Source: Cryptomeria japonica
Lineage: Eukaryota > Streptophyta > Pinopsida > Cupressales > Cupressaceae
Direction: 5' to 3'
Length of the DNA stretch: 64,000 nucleotides
NCBI RefSeq assembly: GCF_030272615.1
Contig: NC_081414.1
Span: forward strand, 657,272,292-657,336,291
Positions 23,466-34,756 of this stretch are shown in pieces. Within the stretch, counting starts at the first letter, position 1. Each line of letters starts with the position of its first letter. The translations under genes were made by a program, and so were the position numbers. The notes below the pieces were generated by a model. It was not told the DNA's origin and did no database searches. It worked only from the letters and a program-made list of their open reading frames with translations.

Positions 23466-25133
23466 TGTAGTGTCATAAATTGTACACCCTTGCTAAGGTG
23501 GTACAATTTCACACTTAGGTTAGCACCCACATTAGTGTGTTTGCATCTTGCATTATTATTTCCCTTTAAGCATTTAATTAATTTAATTAAATCTGAAGTC
23601 CTATTTTATCACTTCATACATCATGAAATTGGGCCCTTTACCCTAAGTGTGCCCCTTTTTATTTTATTCCTCCAATAAATCATTTAATTATAAACCCTAA
23701 TTATGTCCTATTTTGACCTATAAGGCATGATTTCGCATATCAAAACACCTTGAAATCAGCTGTATCTTTAGGATTCACTCTAACATCATCATATCTAACG
23801 ACCATAAAAATTTTGTGTAAAGTTGGTTGAACTGTGGCGAGAGCGCACACGGTCCTCGACTTTTTTACCAAAATTTCGGGACCATAATTCTATGATATTA
23901 TAATACTTAACCCCAAAATATTGGTGGTAAATTAAATTCCTAGGTCATCCTAAAGGCGAAATTAAGTCAAAATTAAGATCTAGGGATTCATACATAAGAG
24001 CTCTCTTTCTTCATTTGAAGGGATCTTTCTAAGAATCTAAGAGAAGGTTTTGGAGCATAAGGAGCCTTATATGTAGTGAAAGAGAAGACTATTTTGATTC
24101 TTCAACAATATTCAACAATATTCAACAACATTTCATCAAGCATTCATCATCAATTAGGAGCCTTGAAGATATTGAAGAGTAATAGGAGATCTTGTGGCAA
24201 TATCTCTCCCTTGGGGATTTGTATGATTTAATGTTATATTCATATCTTTGTATGAGCTTCTTTACATCAATTTGCACATTTACATTCATGCTTTAGATCA
24301 TTTATCATATTTGGTTTGAAGCATTGTTATTTACATTCACATTTACATTTAGGGTTTACTCTCATGGGTAGGGTAGCTTTAGTTTCTTTCATTTTAGGAT
24401 CTTGCATGCACACAAGGTTCTAGCACACACATTTTCAGTACATTATCAGCTATTTGTGGAGGTGGAAATAACCAATAGAGGGTTTTGACTAAGGCAAAAC
24501 CCTATATAGCCACCCAAAACTTCCCTTTTCAGTTGCAGGTGTAGAAACAGGTACCCAAAGGCACCTTTAGCTTAGCAAAAGGCACTGGAATCACCCAGAA
24601 TCATCAAATCTGCCCTAATTTGCTTGGGATAGGGGTGTGGTACCCTAGTCCTACCAAGGATAGTGGCGTGACGCCATGGTCTCTCTACTTTTCAGTGATT
24701 TTTAGCAAGTTGTAGCTTCAGGATCTCAGATTTGTAGTGTCTCAGTTGCAGCTTCATGTTTGTAGAAACAAGATACTGGTGTGGCACCCTAGTCTAGGTC
24801 AGTTTGGTTCAATCTGTAGCATCAAGTAAACATCCATAATCCTCCCCCTTTCATGCTTTCAGTATCTCAGTTTTAGATCTACAAGTTTGTTCAATTTCAA
24901 GTTCATTTGTGCTTCATTTTGTATCTCCTAGTCTAGGTGATCATTCAAACCCTAGTTATTCTCATCATTTGCAACAAGAGGAATATAAACCCTAAGAGGT
25001 AATCCTTGGTGCTCTCTTTCTCACAAGAAGTAGACAAAGTGATCTATCTCCCTAGGCTCTTTTGTATTCCCAATGTGTTGGCAAAAGTGGTATTAGGTGC
25101 TAGTCATTAGGTCTCGCTTTTCTCGCCCCCACA
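23466..25133 (+). repeat. 3' LTR of element B
   Basis: A 1668-bp partner of 16746-18413, starting TGTAGTGTCATAAATTG and ending CCCCCACA. It is moderately diverged from the 5' copy by eye. Confidence 0.9.
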
Positions 25134-25138
25134 ACAAC

Positions 25139-28100
25139 ATCAATAAAACCATTTTTTTATTTTAGTGAAATCAAATAATATTTAAAATATAATGTGCATA
25201 CTTAATGATATATATCAAAAAAATCATGACCCTTGTTCATTAAAATATGATCATGTTACTAACGTTTTAGATGTTTTCATACGTATATCAGACTTCTATT
25301 ATAGTCCCACTATTAATGTGGTGAGAGGAAATATATAGTTGTGACTTTACATTCGCCCAAGTCATTAATAGATGGCATGGAAACATTCATTAAAAAAGAT
25401 ATATAATTAAAACAAAACTATACACTATTAATATAATATATCCAATTCATGTATAGCTCAAATGTACATCCATTAATGTTCTAGAATTCATTTATAGATT
25501 AGTGGATGCATATATTGGCTTCATGACTAACCATTACATGAAAAATTGAATGTATATTTATAACTATCATTTTGGTATCCAAATTGTAGATAGTAGGCTT
25601 AGAATGATAAAAACCTAGATGATGTGAGAAAACCCATCATCACCAATTAACAATCATTTTAGTATTATGATTATTTTGAAAACCAAATGATAGATACTAT
25701 GAAGTGAGTTAAAATATGACAAGAAGCAATGAGGAACATCATCCAAACATACAAATTTCTTTTACATTAATGATGCCTTTGAATTTGGAGCAATATGGTA
25801 TGGTTGTGCTGCAAAATTTGTTACAAATATTATACTAAGAGATGAATTAAAAACCATCAAGATTAAAAACCTTAGCTAAGATATTAAATACAATATGAGG
25901 TAGAAATACCTTTTAATATCCTCAAATTTATGTCCTTTTGATTAAATAATGATCCCTAAAAATGGTAAGAACAAGCTAATTTAGAGTTTCAACAAATCAT
26001 TTATGAATTTTTTAATTAATTTTGTCATTATTATTGTAACTAACATATGAAAATACAAACATTTCGATGAATAATGGATTCTAGGTGGAGAAACACTTTT
26101 ATAGTGTCCGCTATATCTAATTTAGTCATAAATTATATTTGGTATGTATGGGGGATCGGTGAGTTTGGAGAGTAAATTGTGTGGGTGTTTCAAACTTCAA
26201 TGGTCAAAGATAAATTATACAATTAAGGTGTCTGAAATGGGCGGAGTCTAATAAAAAAACCCAAAAAGGTGAGAGAATTTTTGAATTTCATAGGTTGGGA
26301 GTTAGACACACATTATGAAAAGTAGTTGAGGAGAGAGAAAGTTAAAATTCAAAATCGAAAAGAGTACTCAACAAAAAGGTTTAAGAGTTAGGAGTTTCAA
26401 GTTGGTGAAGAGCATGATGTGAAGCGATGTTTAGAATTTTGATAAAATCTAAAAAAATTTAAACATACTGGATTAGGATCATAGGAAACAAGTACCCAAG
26501 TATAGAAAATCCTACAACTCCAACTATAATGAACAACTTCAAGAAAAATCAAGTCAATAGTAAAAAATTAGGGGATGTGAAAGGATTCAAAAGATAGGAA
26601 AAATTTTAATATGAAGGAAATTAGAGGTTGGGCATGAGAAAGATTAAATGCCAAGAAGGGGAATTTTGATTAATTGATAAGTATAGAGATAAATTATGAT
26701 GATGGGTGAATGATGGATAAACCTACAAGTTTAAAATTCCAACAACTTGCATAGACATAGGATTTGATTAGAAAATACCTTAAAATTATAACTTTTTGGA
26801 CTTCTTGCAATTATTAGCACTTGGAGAATGACACACAACAATACATAGAAAAAAATTGTCTCACATGGGAAATTAACTAAGACTATATCATGGTGGTTAT
26901 AGTTGATTATTTTAAAATAGTTGAGACAGACAAAAGGCAAGGGAAAAGAAAAATGGAATTACAAATTGAAGTCCCAACAAGGGTAACAAAAAGAATGATT
27001 CTATAGCATAACACTTAAGAGTTATTAGATATAGTTAAAATAGAAGTGATGCTCATATATCTATTCAAGTCATGTGATAATAAATGATCTCAAATGTGTA
27101 TCAAGGTCACTCAGAATCAAATATTAAGAAACAAGGCGCCAGAAAGAACATAACTAATGGATTTACAACAATATAAAAAATCTATGGTGTATATTGAGCA
27201 TCTTTGATTTCATCATTGCCTCACCTATTGGTCCTTAATTCTATTATATTCTCTTGTTAATACTATTATCAACTAGTAGATCTAGGGTAGAGGATGGATA
27301 TTTGATAAGAAAATGGTGAACGCCAATTCAATATGCATATGAATGGGTGCAAAAAGTATTAGTGTATTCATGAGAATGGATGGATGTTGGTTATGTGTGA
27401 AAAATATGAGAGATGGAAGACATAATAAGCTAGGAAACGGACATAGAATAGGAAGTATAATAAGGTGCATGGATGGAAATGGATTGAGGTATTAAGAAAG
27501 AAATAGATATTGTATAAGAAAGGATGGAAGATGTAGGAATATAGTGAAAAAAAGGTGTTAAGATTAGTTGGTTAGTGGTGGATGAGATAGCCATGAAGGT
27601 AATATAGAAGAAGGTTGGAAATTGGAGAAAGGATAAACAATGAATATTATGTACTAGTGTAAGTATGAGAACACTAGGTAATATGTGAATACTGAGAATT
27701 GCAGGTTTGAAAAGGCGAGGATTTTGTAGATTTTGTGAATTAGGGATTTTTAGTTTTGTTAAGCTTGGAAAGGTTTGAATCCCTCAATTTTAATCATCTG
27801 GCTATTACAGTAAGTCTTTTTTTTTTTTTGCAAAGAGTGGCCACAACAGGTTCCAATTGCATGTTTAAAGACACAACGTTTTTCATATTTTTTTCCTAGC
27901 TGTGAATGGAGGTCCCTTTTTTTTTAAGAGTAATAAAGGGTTATTGGTTGTTTAGGTTTTTTCTAGGTCATGTTAGTATGCTCTAAACTATTTCAAATAA
28001 TATATATTTGTCATGGACTAATTAAGAAATTATTATAGGTCTAGTACTAGGTTAGATTTTTAAAACCTATAAAAATAAATTTAATTAAATAATTTAAAAA

Positions 28101-29400
28101 GGTTGGACTTAAAAGACAAAAGGTCAATTAAGAATAATATTTTTAAAATGTCTAAGAATTATATTTTATTTCATGATTACTTTTTTTCTTTTAGTACATT
28201 TCCATTCTATATTATAATTAAAATTGTTTCCTACTGAGGTTAAGAAATTAAATTAACCTCAATTATTTTATTTTTATATTTCACTCTTTATTTTTTAAGG
28301 AAAGAAATTTATTTATCACTCTAATTGATACAGATTGCCATAGTAGGAAATAGGGAAATCTACAAAGAATGTAATGAGCAACCATGAACTCAAATTCTAA
28401 GAAAAATTCCTACTGAACCAATAAAGCAAAAGAGATGAAATTGGAAAATGTAATCATGAAAGAGAAAAGTGTTAGTTCAGTGGGGAGAAGATTTTAGAAA
28501 GTGGAGGAGTTAAGTAGAAATAGATGGAAGAGTTTGAGTGGTGAGAGAATTTAGAAATGGAATAGTTACAAGGTTAAAATCAGTAATTTAAATTTATTAA
28601 TTTCATCCACATTTAGGATAATTAAATAAATTTCAAATTTTTTTAATTGTGAGAATTGAATTAAGGGATTATTAGAATAGTTAAATAATAGTAGAGGAAT
28701 AATTAGTTAGGATAATTAAACAATAGGGATTATTTAATTAAAAGTGGGATCAAATAATCTAGATAATTATTTAGCTATAGAAGTATAAATAGGTTGAGTC
28801 ATTAATGAATCGAGGTTAATTGATTAAAGAGAGATTAACAATTATTTAATTATATTGAATTAGAAAAAGAATATTAGTGCTAATAAAACTATTTAATTAG
28901 CTTAGATGAAATGTTAGTGAAAAATGTCATTGGAAACCTAGGACAGTTTTGAGTGTCCACACAAACATTAACATAGACTAATATTCATTTCAAAATGGTA
29001 TAGATAATTTTCAGCTCTTTAGTTTGTAAAAGTTTAATAACATGTTATTAGTTATGGATAGATATTTATTTTGATAAAGAGGGATGAGTTATTGAGTTTA
29101 GTTATAATATGGATTTGTTTATTTTCAAATTCTTAGGTGCATTTTTCTAGAAATATTATCATTTATTTTTATTGAGACCAACATGTAATAATTTTAGTAT
29201 TGAAATTTTTTGAATGAGTTTTGCATGCGGTTGGAAGGAATCTCTTGGTTTAAAGGTGAAGGTGTAGGGTACTCTCCTATTGCAAGAATGCACGCATGAA
29301 GATTGTTCCAAATTAGTGTTAGTATCATGTGGGGACTTACGTGTGGATGGTCACCTCCTTACCCCTAACATCCATGATGTGGTATACCTCCAAGTGATGG
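25139..29400. other. AT-rich stretch without recognisable gene
   Basis: It contains the right copy of the ~675-bp repeat (25450-26125), a run of T at 27816-27829, and otherwise only short open frames without recognisable motifs. I see no RNA gene and no LTR pair. Confidence 0.5.
25450..26125. repeat. Right copy of the ~675-bp diverged direct repeat
   Basis: It starts TGTATAGCTCAAATGTACAT and matches 12272-12945 in order over its whole length. With element B (and its duplication) removed, the two copies would lie about 4.8 kb apart. Confidence 0.6.
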
Positions 29401-29639
29401 TGGTTCCTTTCCCTTGGTATTTCTTCATTCTTCTCTAGACAAAAAATGTGTGGAAAATCAGAAGGTTGTCATTCCCAAGGGTAAGGTAAGTGGTTCCTTT
29501 CACTCTTTGAATATGTTTTATGTCAAGAAATCTTATGGGCTTTAGAAGCATATTTTCAATAGTGAGCAACATGCCACTACTAATATAGACTTTGCAAAGT
29601 GTTCTAAGACTAGAACACGTTTAGATATTAAAGACCCTT

Positions 29640-30210
29640 CCTTGGATAGGAATTTTGCCAACATGGAGAACTTCTTTGTTGGTAAAGTCATTTGAAGATG
29701 CCCTAATATTGTTGTTGTGAGAAAATGGGTTGCTTCTTAGTGGGTTAATAAAGGAAGTAAGACCATTTTTGTGCTACCTAAAAGGTTTTATACTTCACAT
29801 TAACTATGTTGAATGGTCCTTGATTCTTTAGTAAGAAGTACCTCCTTTTGTGCAAGTGGTGTTCGGGCTTTGATCCTTCAATTCATTTGGCTGACACCAT
29901 CCAAACTTAGGTTCATCTATTGGGGCTGCCATTGAAGTTCTAAGATAAAGAAATTATTGTTGGGATTACTAACTCCATCTATTTTCTCTCTCTTGGATAT
30001 GTCACCAAGAATGGAGCTAGGTAGGTCTTTGCTTGCTCTTATGTGTGTGTTGCACCTGAAGCAAAGTTACCATAGTGGATTGTATTGAAATATCAAATGG
30101 GTAATTGGAACCAACCTTTGGAATTTGAGAAATTGACTCACTTTTTCCAACTTTGCTTGACTATAGCGCACTTATGTAATGTGTGTCTAAGAGGTGGTCA
30201 TTAGAAGACT
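29640..30210 (+). pseudogene. LINE ORF1 remnant (DUF4283-type)
   Basis: Across shifting frames the sequence can be read as the DUF4283 domain found in the first protein of many plant L1 LINEs. Recognisable pieces are SKTIFVLPKRF, GFDPSIHLADTIQT, LLGLPLKF, DKEIIVGITNSI, and the WNQPLEFEKL block followed by a damaged CNVCLRGGH knuckle. Several stops and at least two frame changes show it is dead. The LINE ORF2 at 34.7-38.0 kb on the same strand may belong to the same element, but a copia fragment and a further insertion lie between them, so this is not certain. Confidence 0.55.
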
Positions 30211-30539
30211 AGTCCACTTCCCCATTATAAAGGGAAGGACCTTATGGCTTCAATTATAGTTCTTGAGGCTAGTGGCTCTATTTATACTTTTGAGAATTCA
30301 GTTTGTTTTTCAATTGTTTGAAAGTTTTTAGAGGAGAAGTACTCCCCTCTGGATCCTCCAAATAGTGTGATTACATTAATGATTTCAACCTTGGTGAAAG
30401 ATTTTTTGGTCTCATTTTTTGGATATCTATAGACAAGCCCTTATTAGTATAGGAGATCAAGGATTGGTTGGATTGGTAAATTGATAGAGTGATAATTCTA
30501 TTGGGAATGTCTACATCTAGTTGTTTGAGGAGGGGGAGT

Positions 30540-31715
30540 AGAGGTGCATTAGAATATGTGTGGTTGATATATTTAGGTGAATCATTCCACATGAGCTCAC
30601 ATTGGGGTTGGTTCATGAATTATGAAGAATATGATGGAGGGAAGGTGTATCTCAATGATTATTATCATCTAAAGATTATTGATTGTGGAAGAGTAAATAT
30701 TAGATTCATTGATGGTAGAGTGAATGGGATCGATGGTGTCCTACATATCTTGGGTTTGGCATGGAACCTACTTTTTGGAACTAAATTAAGTGATGTGGGT
30801 GTGCACATTATTTTCTCACAAGGTTCATGCAAGATGACTAGAGGGGATATGGTGCTTTCTAAGGATGTTTGAATTGGCATCTTGTATAAGTTGGATATAT
30901 GCAATGTACAGTGTACTAGGTTTTCTAAGGAGTCAAAGTAGAGGACTCTAGATTCTTCATCCACACTATCAGTTGAGATGTGAAGAGACATATTACTTCT
31001 ACATCTAAGGGTCATACTTTATAGGTACCTAAGGGTGCCAATGCTTTTGACATGAAACTTCTATTGAAGAAGAAATTATTATGGCACCAAAAAATTGGTC
31101 AAATTTGTAATAAGGGTCTCAAAACCCTAAAAAAAAAATGCCTCATAAAGGGGCTTGATTATTATAATATTGAGTTTTATTTTTGCAAACATTGCATTTA
31201 TGGAAATAAAAAATATGTCTAGTTTTACTTTATTTATTAAAAAATTTCTAGGTTTTTGGATTGATACATTTTGATATTTTTGGTCTTGTTAATGTCCACA
31301 CAATTTCCAAATCTATGTATTTTGTATTATTAATTGATAAATATAGTAGATGGACATTTATTTTCTTAGAAGAAAATTTGAAGTCTATAGTCAATTAAAG
31401 GAGACTCTTATTGAGAATTAGACTTATAGAAAGATTAAGTGTTTGAGGATTGACAATGGTGGTGAGTTTTATTTGGTATATTTTGACAGGTTTTATGAGG
31501 ACCATGGGACTAAGAGGCATAAGAAAAATCCATACACCCATCAAAAAAATCAAGTCATAGATAGGATGAACAAGACATTGATAGAGATGGTTAGGAGTAT
31601 GCTTAGTGGTGTTGGCCTTAATTTTTTTTGGGCCAAAGCTATAGCCATTTTATGTTATTTAGTAAATAGTTCTCCTATATTAACACTTGTTGATAAATAC
31701 ACTCCAATGAATAAA
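30540..31715 (+). pseudogene. copia fragment, protease to integrase core
   Basis: A decayed copia segment. The protease block reads VWLIYLGESFHMSSH in place of the usual D-S-G-A-S and is followed by DGGKVYLNDY and GIDGVLHILGLAWNLL. Integrase follows: WHQKIGQI, FCKHCIYGNKK, then RIDNGGEFY and MNKTLIEMVRSMLSGVGLNFFWAKA, ending in LVDKYTPM where the 2.1-kb insertion begins. Many stops and frame changes are present. The motifs resemble the copia element at 5504-11096, so it may be a distant relative. No LTR is seen on either side. Confidence 0.8.
31685..31697 (+). repeat. Left 13-bp target duplication around the 31.7-33.85 kb insertion
   Basis: ACTTGTTGATAAA occurs here and again at 33854-33866. 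Both copies encode LVDK of the interrupted copia integrase, as expected for a duplicated target. Confidence 0.8.
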
Positions 31716-33853
31716 GTTATTATTATTTACGAATGGTGGTATTTGATTCACAAATCGGAGATTAATTCTGAAAAGACCCCACATGCTTTCTGGGTTTTTC
31801 TTGTTGCTTTTAACCTTGGGGTTTCTAAATTCTGTAGATCATATCTCATCTTGGGTTTAGATCTGTTGTGTTTCTAGATATCAAGGAGGTTTTGATTAGT
31901 GTTGTTGGAGGTGTGATGGGAGGAAAGAGGAAGAGAATGGATCCCCTATCCTATGATGAATGGAAGCAAAAGCCTAAGGTGTGGGAGGTTTTGGATGCTG
32001 GTAATATGACTGGCTTCATGGAGCATCTACAAGGTTGGAACCCCTCCATTACTAGAATCTTTAAAAAACATTGGAAGGACGACAAGATTAATATTTACGG
32101 ATGGAAGGTAAATATCGACAAGGGTGTTATTGTTGATATTACTGGTCTCACCCTTGATGGTAGGAAGTTTTACAGAGACTAAAAAACTCACGGACTCTAC
32201 CATCAAAAGATTTCTAAAAGAGGAGGCTGAAAAGGCCAAATTGGTAAAGGGCAATAAGACCTACTACTCTCCCAAGGTGATAAAGAGGGTCTAGAGGTGG
32301 GTTTTATTTTCTATTATGCAGTACATTACTCTAGATAGGAGGTTTACTCGGGTCTATGGGTATCATTTTGTGATGTTGAATTATTTTTATTATAAAGAGA
32401 AGGTATCTATTCCTTTCTATCATCTTTGTTCTTTGAATACTAGTATTAAGAATGCTAGGGCTAATCCAAATACTAACCCTTTTCTCCATGAAGGGTTAAT
32501 GGTGTTATTGTATGATTATGTAAAATCCACTTCCATACAACAAACCATTTCTGACCATTTTGCCTCAAAAGATTACATGCATGATTCAGATGAATAGGAG
32601 GAAGGAGGGTCTGATATGGAATTAGAAGAGGATACGAACATGACTACCCCTATTAATAATACTAACAAAGGTAAAGGCAAAGAATAGTGACTAAGAATAG
32701 GAGAAAGAAGAATCAAGAGGAGAAAAGTTGTATGAGGAAGAAGATGATGATGATGAGGGTATGGAGACAAAGAATGAGGATGAATGGGTTGCCTCTCCTC
32801 TAAAGAAGAAGACAAAGATTTAGCCTTCCATCTCTGCCAAAATCTTGGGGGATGATGTGGGCAATTCCAAAGTTCTCTCCCCTCCTTTGGCTTCTAAGAG
32901 CCTTGTTCGACCTGTTGATTGTATACTTAAGGACGCGATAGGTGAGGGTTTCTCTCCCATCAATAATAAAATCCCTGTTGTTGATTTAGAAACCCCTAGA
33001 GAAGAGGCTACTTTACTAACCTGAATAATAACAATGGAGACCCTACTATCAATGTGTTTCAAAATGCCAAGGATGGGATGCTAGTTTTCTACAGGGTAAT
33101 GAAATGGGTCTTTCTTGAGGTCAAGGACATAAAAGCCAAGCAAAATGCTTCCTCCAACAAGATTGAAATTATTGAAGCCATGAGCACTGGTAAGATTAGC
33201 TCTTTCCTTGATAATTTGAGGGAGTTGATAAAAGAGGTTAATGATGCTGAAGCCATCACTAATGCTTATGGCTCCAATTTTAAAGTGGTGGAGGCTAGGT
33301 TTAAATATTTGGAGAGGAGGGTTTTCAATTTGGAGGGTACCCTCAAGAAAATTGGGGAGAAGAGTTATTAAATACTCAAGGCCTCTATTGAACACCTTAA
33401 AGATCTTGATCACCAAGTTGGACCAGGTCAATTGGGAGAAAGCTATTGTTGAAGTTATGGAAGACAAGAATACAAGCATTGAAGATGCTTATGCTAGTCT
33501 AGGTAAGAGAACACATGCAAGTAGGAGGAAGAAGGAAATGCATGCTAATAAGGAGATCGAAGAAATTAAGAGTGGAGCTGGCTCTATGGATCAACTGGAG
33601 ATGGAAGCTATGAAGCTCCTTAAAAGTTTCACTTAGGTCCATTTCTTGGTAGATCCTCTGTTGTCCCTTGTGCGCCTGTGTGCTATCCTTTTGCTAGTTT
33701 TTGGTCCTTCCTTGGCTTTTTGTTTGTTTGCTAGTTTTTTTATCCTTTTTTTAATGTTTTATTTATGTGGGTCTATATAGTTCAATATTTTTATATAATG
33801 TTGTAAAGGATCTCGAGGTCCCTTCAAAACTTGTTTTTCACTTAATCAAAAAG
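31698..33853 (+). mobile_element. Insertion with LINE-like hallmarks that encodes one unrecognised protein
   Basis: About 2.15 kb interrupts the copia integrase. It is flanked by a perfect 13-bp direct repeat, and its 3' end is A-rich (CACTTAATCAAAAAG) directly before the second repeat copy. Long, variable duplications with an A-rich 3' end are hallmarks of target-primed reverse transcription. There are no LTRs and no reverse transcriptase. It could be an ORF1-only LINE derivative or another transcript copied by a LINE. Its left edge may lie up to about 20 bp further right, because copia-like sequence seems to continue to about 31715. Confidence 0.65.
31916..33636 (+). pseudogene. Unrecognised protein of the 2.1-kb insertion: globular N-terminus, acidic basic linker, coiled-coil-like C-terminus
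   Basis: The start is taken as the ATG at 31916 (MGGKRKRMDPLSYDEWKQ). A one-base shift near 32175 moves the frame on through KLTDSTIKRFLKEEA, TYYSPKVIKRV, a stop, then MQYITLDRRFTRVYGYHF, SIPFYHLCSL and NPFLHEGLMVLLYDYV to 32597. An acidic stretch follows (DMELEED, DDDDEG-like codons), then a basic SPLKKKTKI that could be a nuclear signal. The last third (33054-33636, two frames) is rich in Glu/Lys/Leu heptad-like spacing (FKYLERRVFNLEGTLKKI). The original would be about 560 residues. I do not recognise the family. Trp/Tyr-rich globular domains of this kind occur in plant transposon-associated proteins, but that is a loose comparison. Confidence 0.55.
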
Positions 33854-33866
33854 ACTTGTTGATAAA
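33854..33866 (+). repeat. Right 13-bp target duplication
   Basis: A perfect copy of 31685-31697. After it the copia protein resumes (VDKTYMGVLLGNNPS). Confidence 0.8.
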
Positions 33867-34704
33867 ACATATATGGGGGTGTTGTTAGGAAATAATCCTT
33901 CAATGAAACGTCTTATAGTATTTGGGTGTGAAGCTTAATATGCTCATGTTTTGAGTGAAAGGAGTTCTAAGCTAGAGAACAAAGTAGTGAAATGAATCTT
34001 TATCAATTATGGTGTTGGTGTAAAGGCTACAAGCTTTGGGATCTAGTGTTAGATTTTAATTAATTTATCTATCATAAATATTTTATTTTTAGAGAGATGA
34101 AACCTTCCATTATTTACCTATAGCCAAAGTAGAGCAGAAGTAAAACAAGGAAGCAATTTAGTTTCCTTCAACCCCTAAGATAGAAGAACTATGATCTCAT
34201 AATGGATTTTATGATGAAGAGAGATCTAGTAGCTCTGAAAGTTCAAAATAATATGAGGAACCTCAACCTCAACCTTTGAGGAGGTCTATAAGAATTAGGT
34301 GACAACCAAATAGGTTTGGTTATTCAATTTTAGATTCTAGTTATATTTTCTTCAATTGCTAACAATGATGATCCTAGGATTGTGAGAGAGGCTATGGGTA
34401 TGAGTGATGAAAGTTCCTGGATGAAATCCATGGATAAAGAGATGACATATTTGAAGAATAATACTACATGTGATTTGTTATTCTTGCTCAAATGATGCAA
34501 GCCTATGTGATGAAAATGCGTGTTCAAGAAAATGTGTTGTCTCGATGGTAGTGTTGAGAAATATAAATCATGATTGATCAAGAAGGGGTATTCATAGGTT
34601 GAGGGAATGGAGTATGGTGAAATTTTTTCTCCCATTACAAAGATGACATTCGTTTGATTCTTGTTATCACTTGCTACAACTGATTCTTGTTATCACTTGC
34701 TACA
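33867..34704 (+). pseudogene. copia fragment, integrase C-terminus to start of RT
   Basis: This continues the copia fragment broken at 31.7 kb: GNNPSMKRLIVFGCEA, NYGVGVKGYKLWD, an acidic linker, then the RT beginning (IREAMGMSDESSWMKSMDKEM, KKGYS-VEGMEYGEIFSPITKMT). It has several stops and ends at a 26-bp tandem duplication (34655-34706), where LINE sequence starts. The catalytic part of RT is absent. Confidence 0.8.
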
Positions 34705-34706
34705 TC
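34655..34706 (+). repeat. 26-bp tandem duplication at the copia/LINE junction
   Basis: TGATTCTTGTTATCACTTGCTACA starts at 34655 and again at 34681. The first copy is natural copia RT sequence (LLSLATT); the second abuts the LINE. Confidence 0.85.
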
Positions 34707-34756
34707 TTTCAAGAAAAACAGAGGATTCAAGATATGATTGAAGTCTTAATTCATAT

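Larger units (their letters stand above)
16746..25133 (+). mobile_element. Element B: complete non-autonomous LTR retrotransposon with protease and G-patch only
   Basis: Two 1668-bp LTRs (16746-18413 and 23466-25133) enclose a 5052-bp interior. The flanking 5-mers are ACAGC (16741-16745) and ACAAC (25134-25138), a target duplication with one change. A primer-site-like word follows the 5' LTR and a purine tract precedes the 3' LTR. The interior encodes an acidic repeat protein, then a retropepsin-like protease and a G-patch; there is no reverse transcriptase, RNase H or integrase in any frame. Its LTR is related to that of A, its 3' non-coding part to A and C, and its protease to element E. 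It must have depended on enzymes supplied by another element. Confidence 0.88.
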
